A program made the translations under genes and the position numbers. The notes beneath the pieces are model-generated. The model searched no databases, was not told where the DNA came from, and saw only the letters and a list, made by a program, of their open reading frames with translations. From Rhodobacteraceae bacterium UBA3069 (lineage in GTDB: Bacteria > Pseudomonadota > Alphaproteobacteria > Rhodobacterales > Rhodobacteraceae): a stretch of 19,464 nt of DNA. This document shows positions 1 to 7,007 of the stretch, piece by piece (the first letter of the stretch is position 1; every line of letters starts with the position of its first letter). The stretch is taken from contig DFBX01000117.1 of NCBI GenBank assembly GCA_002366795.1, positions 1 through 19,464 of the forward strand, written 5' to 3'.

Positions 1-50
1 TCGGGGCCGATGCCGTCACCGGCGAGGATAAGAAGCGAGGGGTTCGTCAT
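1..50 (-). CDS. leuB: 3-isopropylmalate dehydrogenase LeuB, N-terminal fragment (runs off the left edge)
   Basis: Reading the minus strand from the ATG at 50-48 gives MTNPSLLILAGDGIGP before the window ends. This is the characteristic N-terminus of 3-isopropylmalate dehydrogenase (family pattern xLLxLxGDGIGPE), the NAD-dependent oxidative decarboxylation step of leucine synthesis. Only 16 codons are visible, so nothing can be said about the catalytic core. A purine-rich stretch (AAGGACA on the minus strand, about 61-68) precedes the start. It lies downstream of the lysR gene on the same strand with a gap of 63 bases. The nearby leuC and leuD genes on the same strand support the call. Confidence 0.85.
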   Translation of the reverse strand, partial: MTNPSLLILAGDGIGP

Positions 51-113
51 GTTTCAGGTGTCCTTGCTGCGGATTTCATTTGCCAAGCGGGGTAGCGATT
101 AGCGCGGGGAAGA

Positions 114-1010
114 TCAAGAAACAAAGGGGGCAAGTCCGGCGGCCAGCGCATCCCAAACGGCCCGAATACGGGGCGTGGCGCGCATCGCCTGCGGCGCGGT
201 CAGCCAGACGGGCAGCGGCGGGATGTCCAAGCCAAGGTTGATTTCCTCGACCTGAGGGTCGCGGGCGATCATCTGCACCTGCCCGAACCCGATGCCGCAA
301 CCCGCGCGGACCAGTTCCAGATATGTCACCTGATCGTCGCAGCGGGTGGTGAACCAGTCGCGGGTTGCCGGAATGCCACCCTGCTGCATGGCGCGGATCA
401 TCAGGTCGCTTCGGTCATAACCGACCATATCGTGATCTTGCAGATCCCGCACGCTGCGCGGCCTGCCCTTCCGGTCAAGATAGCTGCACGCGGCGAATGC
501 GGTCAGGCGGATGTCACCCAGATGCCTGGCCACCAGTTCCAGTTGCCTGGGGCGGAACATACGTATGGCGATGTCCGCCTCGCGGAACAGCAGGTTCTCG
601 GCGGCGTCCGAGGGGTCAAGCTCGATCGCAATGCCCGGTTCGGTGAATCGCAGCCCCGCGATGATCGGCGGCAACAGGTACAGCGCGACCACATGGCTGG
701 CGGTGATGCGCACCGGCCCTTCCAGCGCCTGCTGGCGGCCCGCTGCGGTCAGTTCCATCTGGTGCAGCGCGGCGCGCATCGCCCTTGCATGTGGCAGCAT
801 CTCGGCCCCGGCGTCGGTCAGGGACAGGCCACGCGGCTGGCGGACGAACAGCGCAACGCCAAGCCTGTCTTCGATCTGTTTCACCTGCCGGCCAAGCGTT
901 GGCTGACTGGCCCCCAGCCGCCGCGCCGCCTCGGACAAAGAGCCGCCCTCGGCCACCGCAAGGAAAGCCTGAACCAGGGACCAATCAAGAGAGTTCAGCG
1001 CATGTGCCAT
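114..1010 (-). CDS. LysR-family transcriptional regulator
   Basis: The 298-residue product has the standard LysR length and layout. A winged helix-turn-helix occupies about residues 8-66, with the recognition region around residues 23-42 (SLSEAARRLGASQPTLGRQV) and the following GLSLTDAG wing. A LysR substrate-binding domain (about residues 90-295) follows. The ATG at 1010 gives the usual start, with the first helix beginning about nine residues in (SLDWSLVQAFLAVAEGGS). It is transcribed divergently from the epimerase-like gene at 1119 across a 108-bp spacer, the classic arrangement in which a LysR protein controls its neighbour. The effector cannot be read from the sequence. On the minus strand leuB follows only 63 bases after the stop, so leuB may receive read-through from this gene. 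Confidence 0.93.
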   Translation of the reverse strand: MAHALNSLDWSLVQAFLAVAEGGSLSEAARRLGASQPTLGRQVKQIEDRLGVALFVRQPRGLSLTDAGAEMLPHARAMRAALHQMELTAAGRQQALEGPVRITASHVVALYLLPPIIAGLRFTEPGIAIELDPSDAAENLLFREADIAIRMFRPRQLELVARHLGDIRLTAFAACSYLDRKGRPRSVRDLQDHDMVGYDRSDLMIRAMQQGGIPATRDWFTTRCDDQVTYLELVRAGCGIGFGQVQMIARDPQVEEINLGLDIPPLPVWLTAPQAMRATPRIRAVWDALAAGLAPFVS

Positions 1011-1044
1011 TCAAAAATGAATATCATACCGCCAATTTTCGGCA

Positions 1045-1064
1045 ATTCTTATTCGCAAGAGAAT
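1045..1064. promoter_or_regulatory. Candidate LysR operator between lysR and the epimerase gene
   Basis: An interrupted dyad ATTC-N12-GAAT lies in the divergent spacer. Its inner bases extend the symmetry partly (TTCTT on the left, AAGA on the right). The size and position resemble LysR recognition sites, which are interrupted dyads of the T-N11-A type. The assignment rests only on symmetry and location. Confidence 0.35.
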
Positions 1065-1094
1065 ACTCCAATCTTTCCCCAGTCAATGACCCAG

Positions 1095-1116
1095 GAGAGA
1101 GAGAGAGAGAGAGAGA
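1095..1116 (+). repeat. (GA)11 dinucleotide repeat over the ribosome-binding region of the epimerase gene
   Basis: Eleven uninterrupted GA units run from 1095 to 1116 and end two bases before the ATG at 1119. The AGGAG at 1093-1097 forms the upstream edge, and the GAGAG units near the ATG can also pair with the anti-Shine-Dalgarno. An alternative in-frame ATG at 1086 would place the repeat inside the reading frame as (ER)n, but no Shine-Dalgarno precedes that ATG. Either way, slippage by one unit would alter translation: spacing changes for the 1119 start, or a frameshift for the 1086 start. Confidence 0.9.
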
Positions 1117-1118
1117 TC

Positions 1119-2042
1119 ATGACCAAGACAGTATTGATACTGGGCGCAACCGGGCGGTTTGGCCGCCACAGCGCCACGGCATTCGAGGCGGCGGGCTGGA
1201 CCGTCCACCGCTTTGACCGGGCAAAGGATGACCTGCACCGCGCAATGCAAGGCGCGGATGTGACCGTGAACGCCATGCACCCCGGTGGCTACCACCTTTG
1301 GCAGGCCGAGATGCTTCCGCTTCATGCGAGGGTGATCGCGGCGGCCAAGGACGCCGGCACCACGCTGATCCTGCCGGGAAATGTCTATGTGTTCGGGCCG
1401 CAAACGGGTTTCCCCTAGGCTGCAAACAGCCCGCATCTGGCGCAAAATCCTCTGGGCCGCCTGCGGATCAAGGTCGAGCAGATGTATCGCGACTCGGGCC
1501 TGCCGGTGATCTTGCTGCGCTGCGGTGATTTCATCGACACGCAAAAGACGATGAACTGGTTCGAGGCATTCATCACCAAGCCGCTGAACAAGCCGCTGAA
1601 CAAGGGGCTGAACAAGGGGCGGATCGACTATCCCGGCGATCTGGAAGTGCCGCACGCATGGGCCTATCTGCCCGATGCCGCCCGCGCGGCGGTGATGCTG
1701 GCCGAACGGCGCGAAAGCCTTGCCGGTTTCGCGGACATCCCTTTCGAAGGGTTCACCCTGTCGGGCCGCCAGATGGCCGACGACATCGGACGCGCCACGG
1801 GCAAGCAGGTCACGGCCAGCAGGTATCGGTGGTGGCAATTGCGCTTAGTGCAGCCCTTCATGCCCGTGATTGGCGGGCTGTTCGAAATGCGCTACCTTTG
1901 GTCCCTGCCGCAACAACTGGACGGCGCGGAGTTGGCAAAATTACTGCCCGATTTCACCCCCACCCCGCCAAGGGAAGCATTGCGGCAGGCCTTGGCCTAT
2001 CGCACGGGCGGGGCGGCGACAGGCGCGGCGATTTTAGCGTGA
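1119..2042 (+). pseudogene. NAD(P)-binding Rossmann-fold epimerase/NmrA-like gene interrupted by an in-frame amber codon
   Basis: The ATG at 1119 opens a frame with the Rossmann glycine motif GATGRFG (residues 9-15). Codon 100 (1416-1418) is TAG. The same frame continues without any shift to the TGA at 2040-2042 and still reads as good protein (AANSPHLAQNPLGRLRIK and onward). The full frame would encode 307 codons, normal for this extended-SDR-like family. The context FP-stop-AANSP suggests a Trp codon TGG changed to TAG; I recall relatives with PW at this point. Separate translation from the ATG at 1482 could give a C-terminal piece lacking the nucleotide-binding half. The 3' end overlaps the convergent EEP gene by 46 bases. 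It pairs with the divergent lysR. Substrate unknown. A sequencing error at 1417 remains possible. Confidence 0.82.
1578..1622 (+). repeat. 12-bp tandem repeat inside the epimerase reading frame
   Basis: AAGCCGCTGAAC occurs twice in tandem (1578-1601), followed by the variant AAGGGGCTGAAC (1602-1613) and a partial unit AAGGGGCGG (1614-1622). It encodes KPLN-KPLN-KGLN-KGR. The unit length is a multiple of three, so the frame is kept. This looks like a recent in-frame expansion of a single KPLNKGR stretch. Confidence 0.9.
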
Positions 2043-3112
2043 TCGACCTCCAGATCGACCCAGACCAGACGGTGGCGGCTTGCGGCCTCTGCCGTTTTGG
2101 CCATGGGATCATCCGGCGCGGGCCAGAACACACCGGCATTGACCGTGCGCAAATCACGGGATGGCAGGATGTAATCGACCCGCAGGTTGCCCGGCACGGG
2201 ATCGTCCCAATCCACCGTGTCCAGCGCCGGATCGCCCTTGTGATCAGCATTGGCATGGGCCGCGCCACTGCCGCGCGGGGCGGGGTCTTGCAGGCGGGGA
2301 TGATGCAGCAACGCCAACAGCGCCTCGCGCCGCGCCTCGCCATCGGCGGGGTCGGCATTGGCACCACCGATCACGATCACCGGCCCTTCGGGGGCATCGC
2401 CCAGGTTACCATTCAGATATTCCAGCCACAGCCGCGCCTCGTCCCGGTTTCTAAGGCCGTTGCGATCCTCTGGCCCGTCGAAAACCGGCGGTGTCGCATG
2501 CCATGCTAGCAGGGAAATCGTGACATCGCCCAGCCGCACCGGCACCACCCAATGCCCGACCGAGGACAAGCGCTGCGCATCTGCCGCCGCCTTGGCGGTG
2601 ATCACCTTACCGGTCACGGGCGGCGGTTCGGCCCATGGCTGCCCGGCCCATTTCAAGGTGCTGAAATCCTGCACGCCCTGATCGGGCAACGGGTAGCGTG
2701 ACAGAATCGCCATGCCCCCATCGCCGTTGAACCGGCCATAGCCTTGGGCATCGCGCGCCTCGCCCAAACGGCCATTGCCATCCATATCAAGGCCAGTGGC
2801 CATGCCCGCATTGGGCCTGCGCGCGAACATATAAGGATAGTCCTGACCGAAATCCGCCAGCCGGTCGCGCAGCGCGGTCAGCGCCACCAGGTCATGGTCG
2901 TAATCAATGTCCATAAGTAATATCACATCCGGCGCGGTGCGGGATATGACGGTCAACGCCGCCTCGATCTGGGTGTCTTTGCCGCTGCGTATATCGCGCA
3001 GCAGCAACCCCGGCCCCTTACGGCTGAAACCCGCGTTCCACGCGGCAACGCGCAACGGGTCCGCCATCGCCACGGGGACCAAGCCGCACACCAAGAAAAG
3101 AAGAAGGATCAG
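1997..3112 (-). CDS. Exported endonuclease/exonuclease/phosphatase (EEP)-family protein with atypical active-site motifs
   Basis: The mature region begins about DPLRVAAWNAGF and shows the EEP layout: N-terminal strand with Asn, DVILLMDIDYDHD in place of the usual LQE, GGMAILSRYPL, LLAWHATPPVFDGPEDRNG, VIVIGGANADPADG where classic members have GDxNA, RVDYILPSRDL, and a final SRHRLVWVDL instead of SDH. A hydrophobic stretch (LILLLFLVCGLVPVAMA) before DPLRV looks like a signal peptide, so the protein is probably exported. The start is unclear. No ATG, GTG or TTG sits at the head of this signal; the CTG at 3112 fits best and overlaps the stop of the upstream membrane-protein gene. An in-frame ATG at 3238 would add 42 implausible residues, and the ATG at 3067 would lose the signal. 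It is probably co-transcribed with the upstream gene. Substrate and activity unknown. Confidence 0.8.
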   Translation of the reverse strand: MILLLFLVCGLVPVAMADPLRVAAWNAGFSRKGPGLLLRDIRSGKDTQIEAALTVISRTAPDVILLMDIDYDHDLVALTALRDRLADFGQDYPYMFARRPNAGMATGLDMDGNGRLGEARDAQGYGRFNGDGGMAILSRYPLPDQGVQDFSTLKWAGQPWAEPPPVTGKVITAKAAADAQRLSSVGHWVVPVRLGDVTISLLAWHATPPVFDGPEDRNGLRNRDEARLWLEYLNGNLGDAPEGPVIVIGGANADPADGEARREALLALLHHPRLQDPAPRGSGAAHANADHKGDPALDTVDWDDPVPGNLRVDYILPSRDLRTVNAGVFWPAPDDPMAKTAEAASRHRLVWVDLEVDHAKIAAPVAAPPVR

Positions 3113-3951
3113 GCGGTTTGCAAGCCCTGCTCGGCCTCGGCCGCGGCATAGGCGCGGCGGCGCTTCTGCTCGATCATCTCGGCAATGCGGGCCAATGCGA
3201 CACCGCGCATCATCATGCTGGCAGGAACGAAAGCCCATATACTTACCGTCCAGATCAGGGTCTGAGAATTCTCCATCGCGCCCAGATCGACGTAAGCGCC
3301 AAGCGCCTTGATCAGAGCTGGAACAAGGAATGGCAGAAGAAACCCTAAAACAACGTTAACACGCGCATCCTTTTGCAACCGTGCAACCACGTCGCCACCG
3401 GCGGTCGGGTCGAACAGGGGCAGGTTGATCCAGACGTTGAACGCCCCGTTGCGCGTCGGCCAGTTCAGCATCCGCACCACCATGGTGAAGCCGAAGATCA
3501 GCACGATGGACAGGAAATAGGCCGTGCCCGCGGCAACGCGCGCCTGCGGCACGACACCGGCCGCGCCGCTGTCCGTCATGGTCAACAGCAACAATCGAAC
3601 CGGCGAATAGGGGAAATCCAGTGCATGTCCGATGATCGTGGTCAGGGAAGCGCAGATATCGGTCATCTGCGACGGGCTGGACCCGTTGCGAAATGCCATG
3701 GTCAGACCGAACACCGTTGCCAGAACAGCGGCAAACCGCATCCGGTTGTAGGGTGGCGCATAGCGGAACTCGAGATAGCTGGGATAGGCGCTGTTGTATT
3801 CGAAGAAAACAAGCAAGGCAGCCAGCATCGCGACCAGCAACGCGAATTGCGTGCTGTCCGTGCCGACTTCCGGCAGCAGCAATGCCGGTATCACCAGCAA
3901 AAGCGCCACTAGAAACGCGCGCACCACTGCGCTTGTCAGTTTTCCGATCAC
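3109..3951 (-). CDS. Conserved multi-pass inner-membrane protein of unknown function
   Basis: The 280-residue product has about six hydrophobic segments: near residues 10-28, 36-50, 72-86, 142-162, 197-218 and 232-250. It ends in a charged, Ala/Glu/Arg-rich cytoplasmic-type tail (EMIEQKRRRAYAAAEAEQ). The start is a GTG at 3951 preceded by AAGGGA at suitable distance. Its stop overlaps the likely start of the EEP gene, so the two look translationally coupled. I recall similar proteins between leuD and leuB in other Rhodobacterales but know no function, and I recognise no catalytic or transporter signature. It lies downstream of the leuD terminator and therefore probably has its own promoter in the 3952-4276 spacer. 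Confidence 0.8.
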   Translation of the reverse strand: MIGKLTSAVVRAFLVALLLVIPALLLPEVGTDSTQFALLVAMLAALLVFFEYNSAYPSYLEFRYAPPYNRMRFAAVLATVFGLTMAFRNGSSPSQMTDICASLTTIIGHALDFPYSPVRLLLLTMTDSGAAGVVPQARVAAGTAYFLSIVLIFGFTMVVRMLNWPTRNGAFNVWINLPLFDPTAGGDVVARLQKDARVNVVLGFLLPFLVPALIKALGAYVDLGAMENSQTLIWTVSIWAFVPASMMMRGVALARIAEMIEQKRRRAYAAAEAEQGLQTA

Positions 3952-4276
3952 TGTTCGATCCCTTCAAACTGGCCGGGTGCGATGCGTTGCCGCCCCCTGT
4001 TTCCAACTTGATCCCGCTCTTTATGGCGGTATGCCTCATTCTTGCCCAATTTCTGCCTTCTTTCGTCGGATGCCTCAAGCTTTGGTTAAGAAAGACCAAA
4101 GGATTGGGGCGATTTCGTGGACAGACTGGTGCGGGATTGCATCATTAGCCGCATTGAAAAAAGGCATCGGATCAAGAACATACCATATCTTGTGTGAGGC
4201 TGGGGCAGGCCAACCACGAACCACTAAAGGTTGTTTCAAACTTTAGGGGCGATATTAACCAATTGACCCTGCGGCA
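3952..4276. other. Spacer between the membrane-protein gene and the leuD terminator
   Basis: This is the main part of the only gene-free stretch longer than 300 bases; the leuD terminator and the last few bases before the leuD stop make up the rest. No reading frame in it looks like protein. It should hold the promoter of the membrane-protein/EEP unit reading leftward. The only clear structure is a perfect 7-bp inverted repeat at 4080-4101. I could not pick a convincing -35/-10 pair. Confidence 0.5.
4080..4101. promoter_or_regulatory. Perfect inverted repeat CTTTGGT-N8-ACCAAAG
   Basis: The arms at 4080-4086 and 4095-4101 are exact complements around an 8-base AT-rich centre. It sits about 130-150 bases upstream of the GTG start of the membrane-protein gene. 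It could be a regulator-binding dyad or a small hairpin. There is no T-run to suggest a terminator. Confidence 0.35.
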
Positions 4277-4310
4277 AGAAAAAGGGCCGCCAGAAGATGT
4301 CTGGCGGCCC
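4277..4310 (-). terminator. Rho-independent terminator of leuCD
   Basis: A perfect 11-bp stem GGGCCGCCAGA/TCTGGCGGCCC (4284-4294 with 4300-4310) encloses a 5-base loop. On the minus strand it is followed by TTTTTCTT (4283-4276). It begins about 25 bases after the leuD stop and closes the leuC-leuD transcript. Confidence 0.92.
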
Positions 4311-4334
4311 CTTCAGAAAATTTCCGGCGCGGGA

Positions 4335-4940
4335 TCAGACCCAGGGACGTTCCTGCGCGGCCTTCTCTTCAAAGGACTGGATCGCGTCGGCCTTGGCCAT
4401 GGTCAGGCCGATGTCGTCCAGACCTTCAAGCAGGCAATGCTTTTTGAACGAGTCCAGTTCAAAGTGGAACACCTCGCCGTCCGAGGTGGTTACGGTCTGT
4501 GCCTCAAGGTCCACGATCATGCGCGCGTTGGAGCCTTTTTCCGTGTCCTTCATCAGCACGTCCACGGCCTCTTGCGGCAGCACGATGGGCAGGATGCCGT
4601 TCTTGAAGCAGTTGTTGTAGAAGATGTCGGCGAACGAGGTCGAGATGACCGATTTGATGCCGAAATCCGTCAGTGCCCAAGGCGCGTGTTCGCGCGACGA
4701 GCCGCAACCGAAGTTGTCGCCCGCCACAAGAATTTGCGCCTCGCGGTATTGCGGTTTGTTCAGCACGAAATCGGGCTTTTCCGACCCGTCACGCTCATAG
4801 CGCATTTCGTCGAACAGGTTCACACCCAAGCCCGAGCGTTTGATCGTCTTCAAGAAAATCTTGGGGATGATCATGTCGGTGTCGATATTGACCAGCGGCA
4901 TGGGCGCCGCAATGCCGGTGAGTTTTTCGAACTTTTCCAT
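4335..4940 (-). CDS. leuD: 3-isopropylmalate dehydratase small subunit LeuD
   Basis: The 201-residue protein has the normal LeuD length. The N-terminus MEKFEKLTGIAAPMPLVNIDTDMIIPK and the motif GDNFGCGSSREHAPWAL (about residues 74-90) are diagnostic of the aconitase swivel-domain subunit. With LeuC it isomerises 2-isopropylmalate to 3-isopropylmalate in the cytoplasm. AGGAG lies nine bases before the ATG, and the gap to the leuC stop is 12 bases, so the two form one operon. A strong intrinsic terminator follows the stop. The frame is intact with no odd residues seen. Confidence 0.98.
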   Translation of the reverse strand: MEKFEKLTGIAAPMPLVNIDTDMIIPKIFLKTIKRSGLGVNLFDEMRYERDGSEKPDFVLNKPQYREAQILVAGDNFGCGSSREHAPWALTDFGIKSVISTSFADIFYNNCFKNGILPIVLPQEAVDVLMKDTEKGSNARMIVDLEAQTVTTSDGEVFHFELDSFKKHCLLEGLDDIGLTMAKADAIQSFEEKAAQERPWV

Positions 4941-4952
4941 TGTCGCGGCTCC

Positions 4953-6371
4953 TTAAGCGTTTTCGGTCATCAACTCTCGCACGTCGGTCAGGTGACCGGT
5001 CAGTGCGGCGGCGGCGGCCATGGCGGGAGACACAAGGTGTGTGCGGCCCTTATAGCCCTGACGCCCCTCGAAGTTGCGGTTCGAGGTAGAGGCGCAACGC
5101 TCCCCTTCGGACAGCTGGTCGGGGTTCATGGCAAGACACATGGAACAGCCCGCAAGACGCCATTCGAAACCGGCATCCTTGAAAATGTCGGCAAGGCCTT
5201 CTTCCTCGGCCTGTGCGCGCACAAGGCCCGAACCGGGCACGACCATGGCACGCATGCCTTCCTTGATCTTCTTGCCCTTCACGATATCCGCCGCGGCGCG
5301 CAAATCTTCGATGCGACCGTTGGTGCAAGACCCGATGAACACGGTGTCGATCTGGATATCGGTCAGTTTCTGACCAGGAGTAAGGCCCATGTATTCGATG
5401 GCGCGCTTGGCCGCATCGACCTTGCCGCCCTTGAAGGATTCAGGTGCGGGCACGGTGGCGGAAATCGGCAGCACGTCCTCGGGCGAGGTGCCCCAGGTCA
5501 CGACGGGCTCGATCTCTTCGCCCTTCAGGGTCACGACCTTGTCGAAATGCGCGCCTTCGTCGGTGTAAAGGGTCTTCCACCAGTTCAGGGCTGCCTCCCA
5601 CTGGGCGCCTTTCGGCGCGTGCGGGCGGCCTTTGACATATTCAAAGGTGGTCTCGTCCGGGGCGATCAAGCCAGCGCGTGCGCCGCCTTCGATGGCCATG
5701 TTGCAGACGGTCATGCGCCCTTCCATCGACAGATTGCGGATCGCTTCGCCGCAATATTCGATGACATAGCCGGTGCCGCCGCCGGTGCCGGTTTCGCCGA
5801 TCACGGCAAGGGTGATGTCCTTGGCGGTCACGCCGGGGCGCAGCTTGCCGGTGATTTCCACCTTCATGTTTTTCGATTTCTTCTGGATCAGCGTCTGCGT
5901 GGCCAGAACGTGTTCCACCTCGGACGTGCCGATACCATGGGCAAGCGCGCCGAATGCGCCATGGGTCGCGGTGTGGCTATCGCCGCAAACTACGGTCATG
6001 CCCGGCAGGGTCCAGCCCTGTTCCGGCCCGACGATGTGAACGATACCCTGACGGACATCGGTCACGGGATAGTAATGGATGCCAAAATCCTTGGCGTTCT
6101 TGTCCAAGGCGGCCACTTGGATGCGGCTGTCCTCGGTCATCTGGTCGGGGTTTTCACGGCCCGGAGTGGTGGGCACGTTGTGATCCGGCACGGCGATGGT
6201 TTTGTCCGGCGCGTGAACATCACGACCCGCCATACGCAGCCCTTCGAAGGCCTGCGGCGACGTCACTTCGTGAACAAGGTGGCGGTCGATATAAAGAAGG
6301 CAGGTGCCGTCTTCGGATTCATGGGCGACATGGGCATCCCAGATTTTGTCGTAAAGCGTCTTGGGGGACAT
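4953..6371 (-). CDS. leuC: 3-isopropylmalate dehydratase large subunit LeuC
   Basis: The 472-residue protein carries the aconitase-superfamily signatures of LeuC: VCGDSHTATHGAFGALAHGIGTSEVEHVLATQ in the middle, and the 4Fe-4S ligands Cys349 (GSCTNGR), Cys409 and Cys412 (GCSMC). It binds the iron-sulfur cluster and forms the isopropylmalate isomerase with LeuD. A GGGAGAGGA Shine-Dalgarno precedes the ATG. leuD follows after 12 bases. The 5' leader contains a perfect 8-bp hairpin at 6420-6439, but I see no leucine-rich leader peptide. Confidence 0.98.
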   Translation of the reverse strand: MSPKTLYDKIWDAHVAHESEDGTCLLYIDRHLVHEVTSPQAFEGLRMAGRDVHAPDKTIAVPDHNVPTTPGRENPDQMTEDSRIQVAALDKNAKDFGIHYYPVTDVRQGIVHIVGPEQGWTLPGMTVVCGDSHTATHGAFGALAHGIGTSEVEHVLATQTLIQKKSKNMKVEITGKLRPGVTAKDITLAVIGETGTGGGTGYVIEYCGEAIRNLSMEGRMTVCNMAIEGGARAGLIAPDETTFEYVKGRPHAPKGAQWEAALNWWKTLYTDEGAHFDKVVTLKGEEIEPVVTWGTSPEDVLPISATVPAPESFKGGKVDAAKRAIEYMGLTPGQKLTDIQIDTVFIGSCTNGRIEDLRAAADIVKGKKIKEGMRAMVVPGSGLVRAQAEEEGLADIFKDAGFEWRLAGCSMCLAMNPDQLSEGERCASTSNRNFEGRQGYKGRTHLVSPAMAAAAALTGHLTDVRELMTENA

Positions 6372-6419
6372 TGGTCCTCTCCCGTCTTATTGCTGTTGAA
6401 TTGGCTGTGACATAGGGAA

Positions 6420-6439
6420 CTGTCCCGCAGACGGGACAG
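6420..6439 (-). promoter_or_regulatory. Perfect hairpin/dyad in the leuC leader
   Basis: CTGTCCCG (6420-6427) and CGGGACAG (6432-6439) are exact complements around CAGA. The structure lies 49-68 bases upstream of the leuC ATG. It could be a protein-binding operator, an mRNA leader hairpin, or a weak stop for the upstream STAS-like gene. No T-run follows, which argues against a standard terminator. Confidence 0.5.
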
Positions 6440-6581
6440 GGGGGCGCGTCATAGACGTGCGAGAACGGTCAAGGTCGCACCGAAAAAACGCCAAGGCAGG
6501 CGCGCGCGATCATCCATGTCGAAAATCCGTGTCATGACCATGCAGATACATGCGCGACCCGAGTCTATCAAGGGGTCTGAA

Positions 6582-7007
6582 TCAAGAAGCCGCCAATCCG
6601 ATTTGCCAATCTGGCGGCAGGTTCAACCAATCCGAAGCGGTTTCCAGATCATCGAACTGGGCCAGTTTCAGCCGCTCCAACCCATAGGCATGGCCCATGA
6701 ACATGCGGCCAATTCCGTGTCCGATACTTCCGGGCGTGGCAAGGATCGCTATGGGAAAATCCTTGTGTTCGGGCGCAACCTGGCGGCAATGCCGATCACA
6801 TTGCACCAAGATGGCGCGGGCCGTCTGCGCTGTCAGGATAGAGCCGGCCTGCTCACGCAAATCCAACAGCATCGCGGTCATGTTTCCGAAGTCGCGCAAG
6901 TTATCACCCTTGGCACGGGACGCAGCCACTTCGTCTGCGGTGGGGACATCCGTCACCCGCAATACAAGCAGCCCCTGCGTCGATTGATACGCGAACTCTA
7001 TTCCCAT
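6582..7007 (-). CDS. Small STAS/SpoIIAA-like cytoplasmic protein
   Basis: The 141-residue product begins MGIEFAYQSTQGLLVLRVTDVPTADE, the beta-strand entry typical of SpoIIAA/SEC14-like STAS folds. The segment AMLLDLREQAG and the closing HAYGLERLKLAQFDDLETASDWLNLP resemble the 'F.d..eAl.WL' end of that family. There is no signal peptide or membrane segment. A GGAAAGGAG lies upstream of the ATG with somewhat long spacing. It is divergent from the MscS-family gene. The fold assignment is by pattern only, and partner and role are unknown. Confidence 0.7.
   Translation of the reverse strand: MGIEFAYQSTQGLLVLRVTDVPTADEVAASRAKGDNLRDFGNMTAMLLDLREQAGSILTAQTARAILVQCDRHCRQVAPEHKDFPIAILATPGSIGHGIGRMFMGHAYGLERLKLAQFDDLETASDWLNLPPDWQIGLAAS

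Noticed and set aside
1416..1418. Amber codon as programmed pyrrolysine or recoding site
   Set aside because: No downstream recoding structure is apparent and the family is not known to use pyrrolysine; a nonsense mutation or sequencing error is simpler.
4194..6410. 738-codon open frame on the plus strand opposite leuD and leuC
   Set aside because: It is antisense to two unmistakable genes with intact motifs; its His/Gly/Arg-rich composition is typical of a GC-rich shadow frame.
6387..6413. Eight-codon minus-strand ORF (MSQPIQQQ) just before leuC as an attenuation leader peptide
   Set aside because: It contains no leucine codons and has no Shine-Dalgarno, so it lacks the logic of a leucine attenuator.
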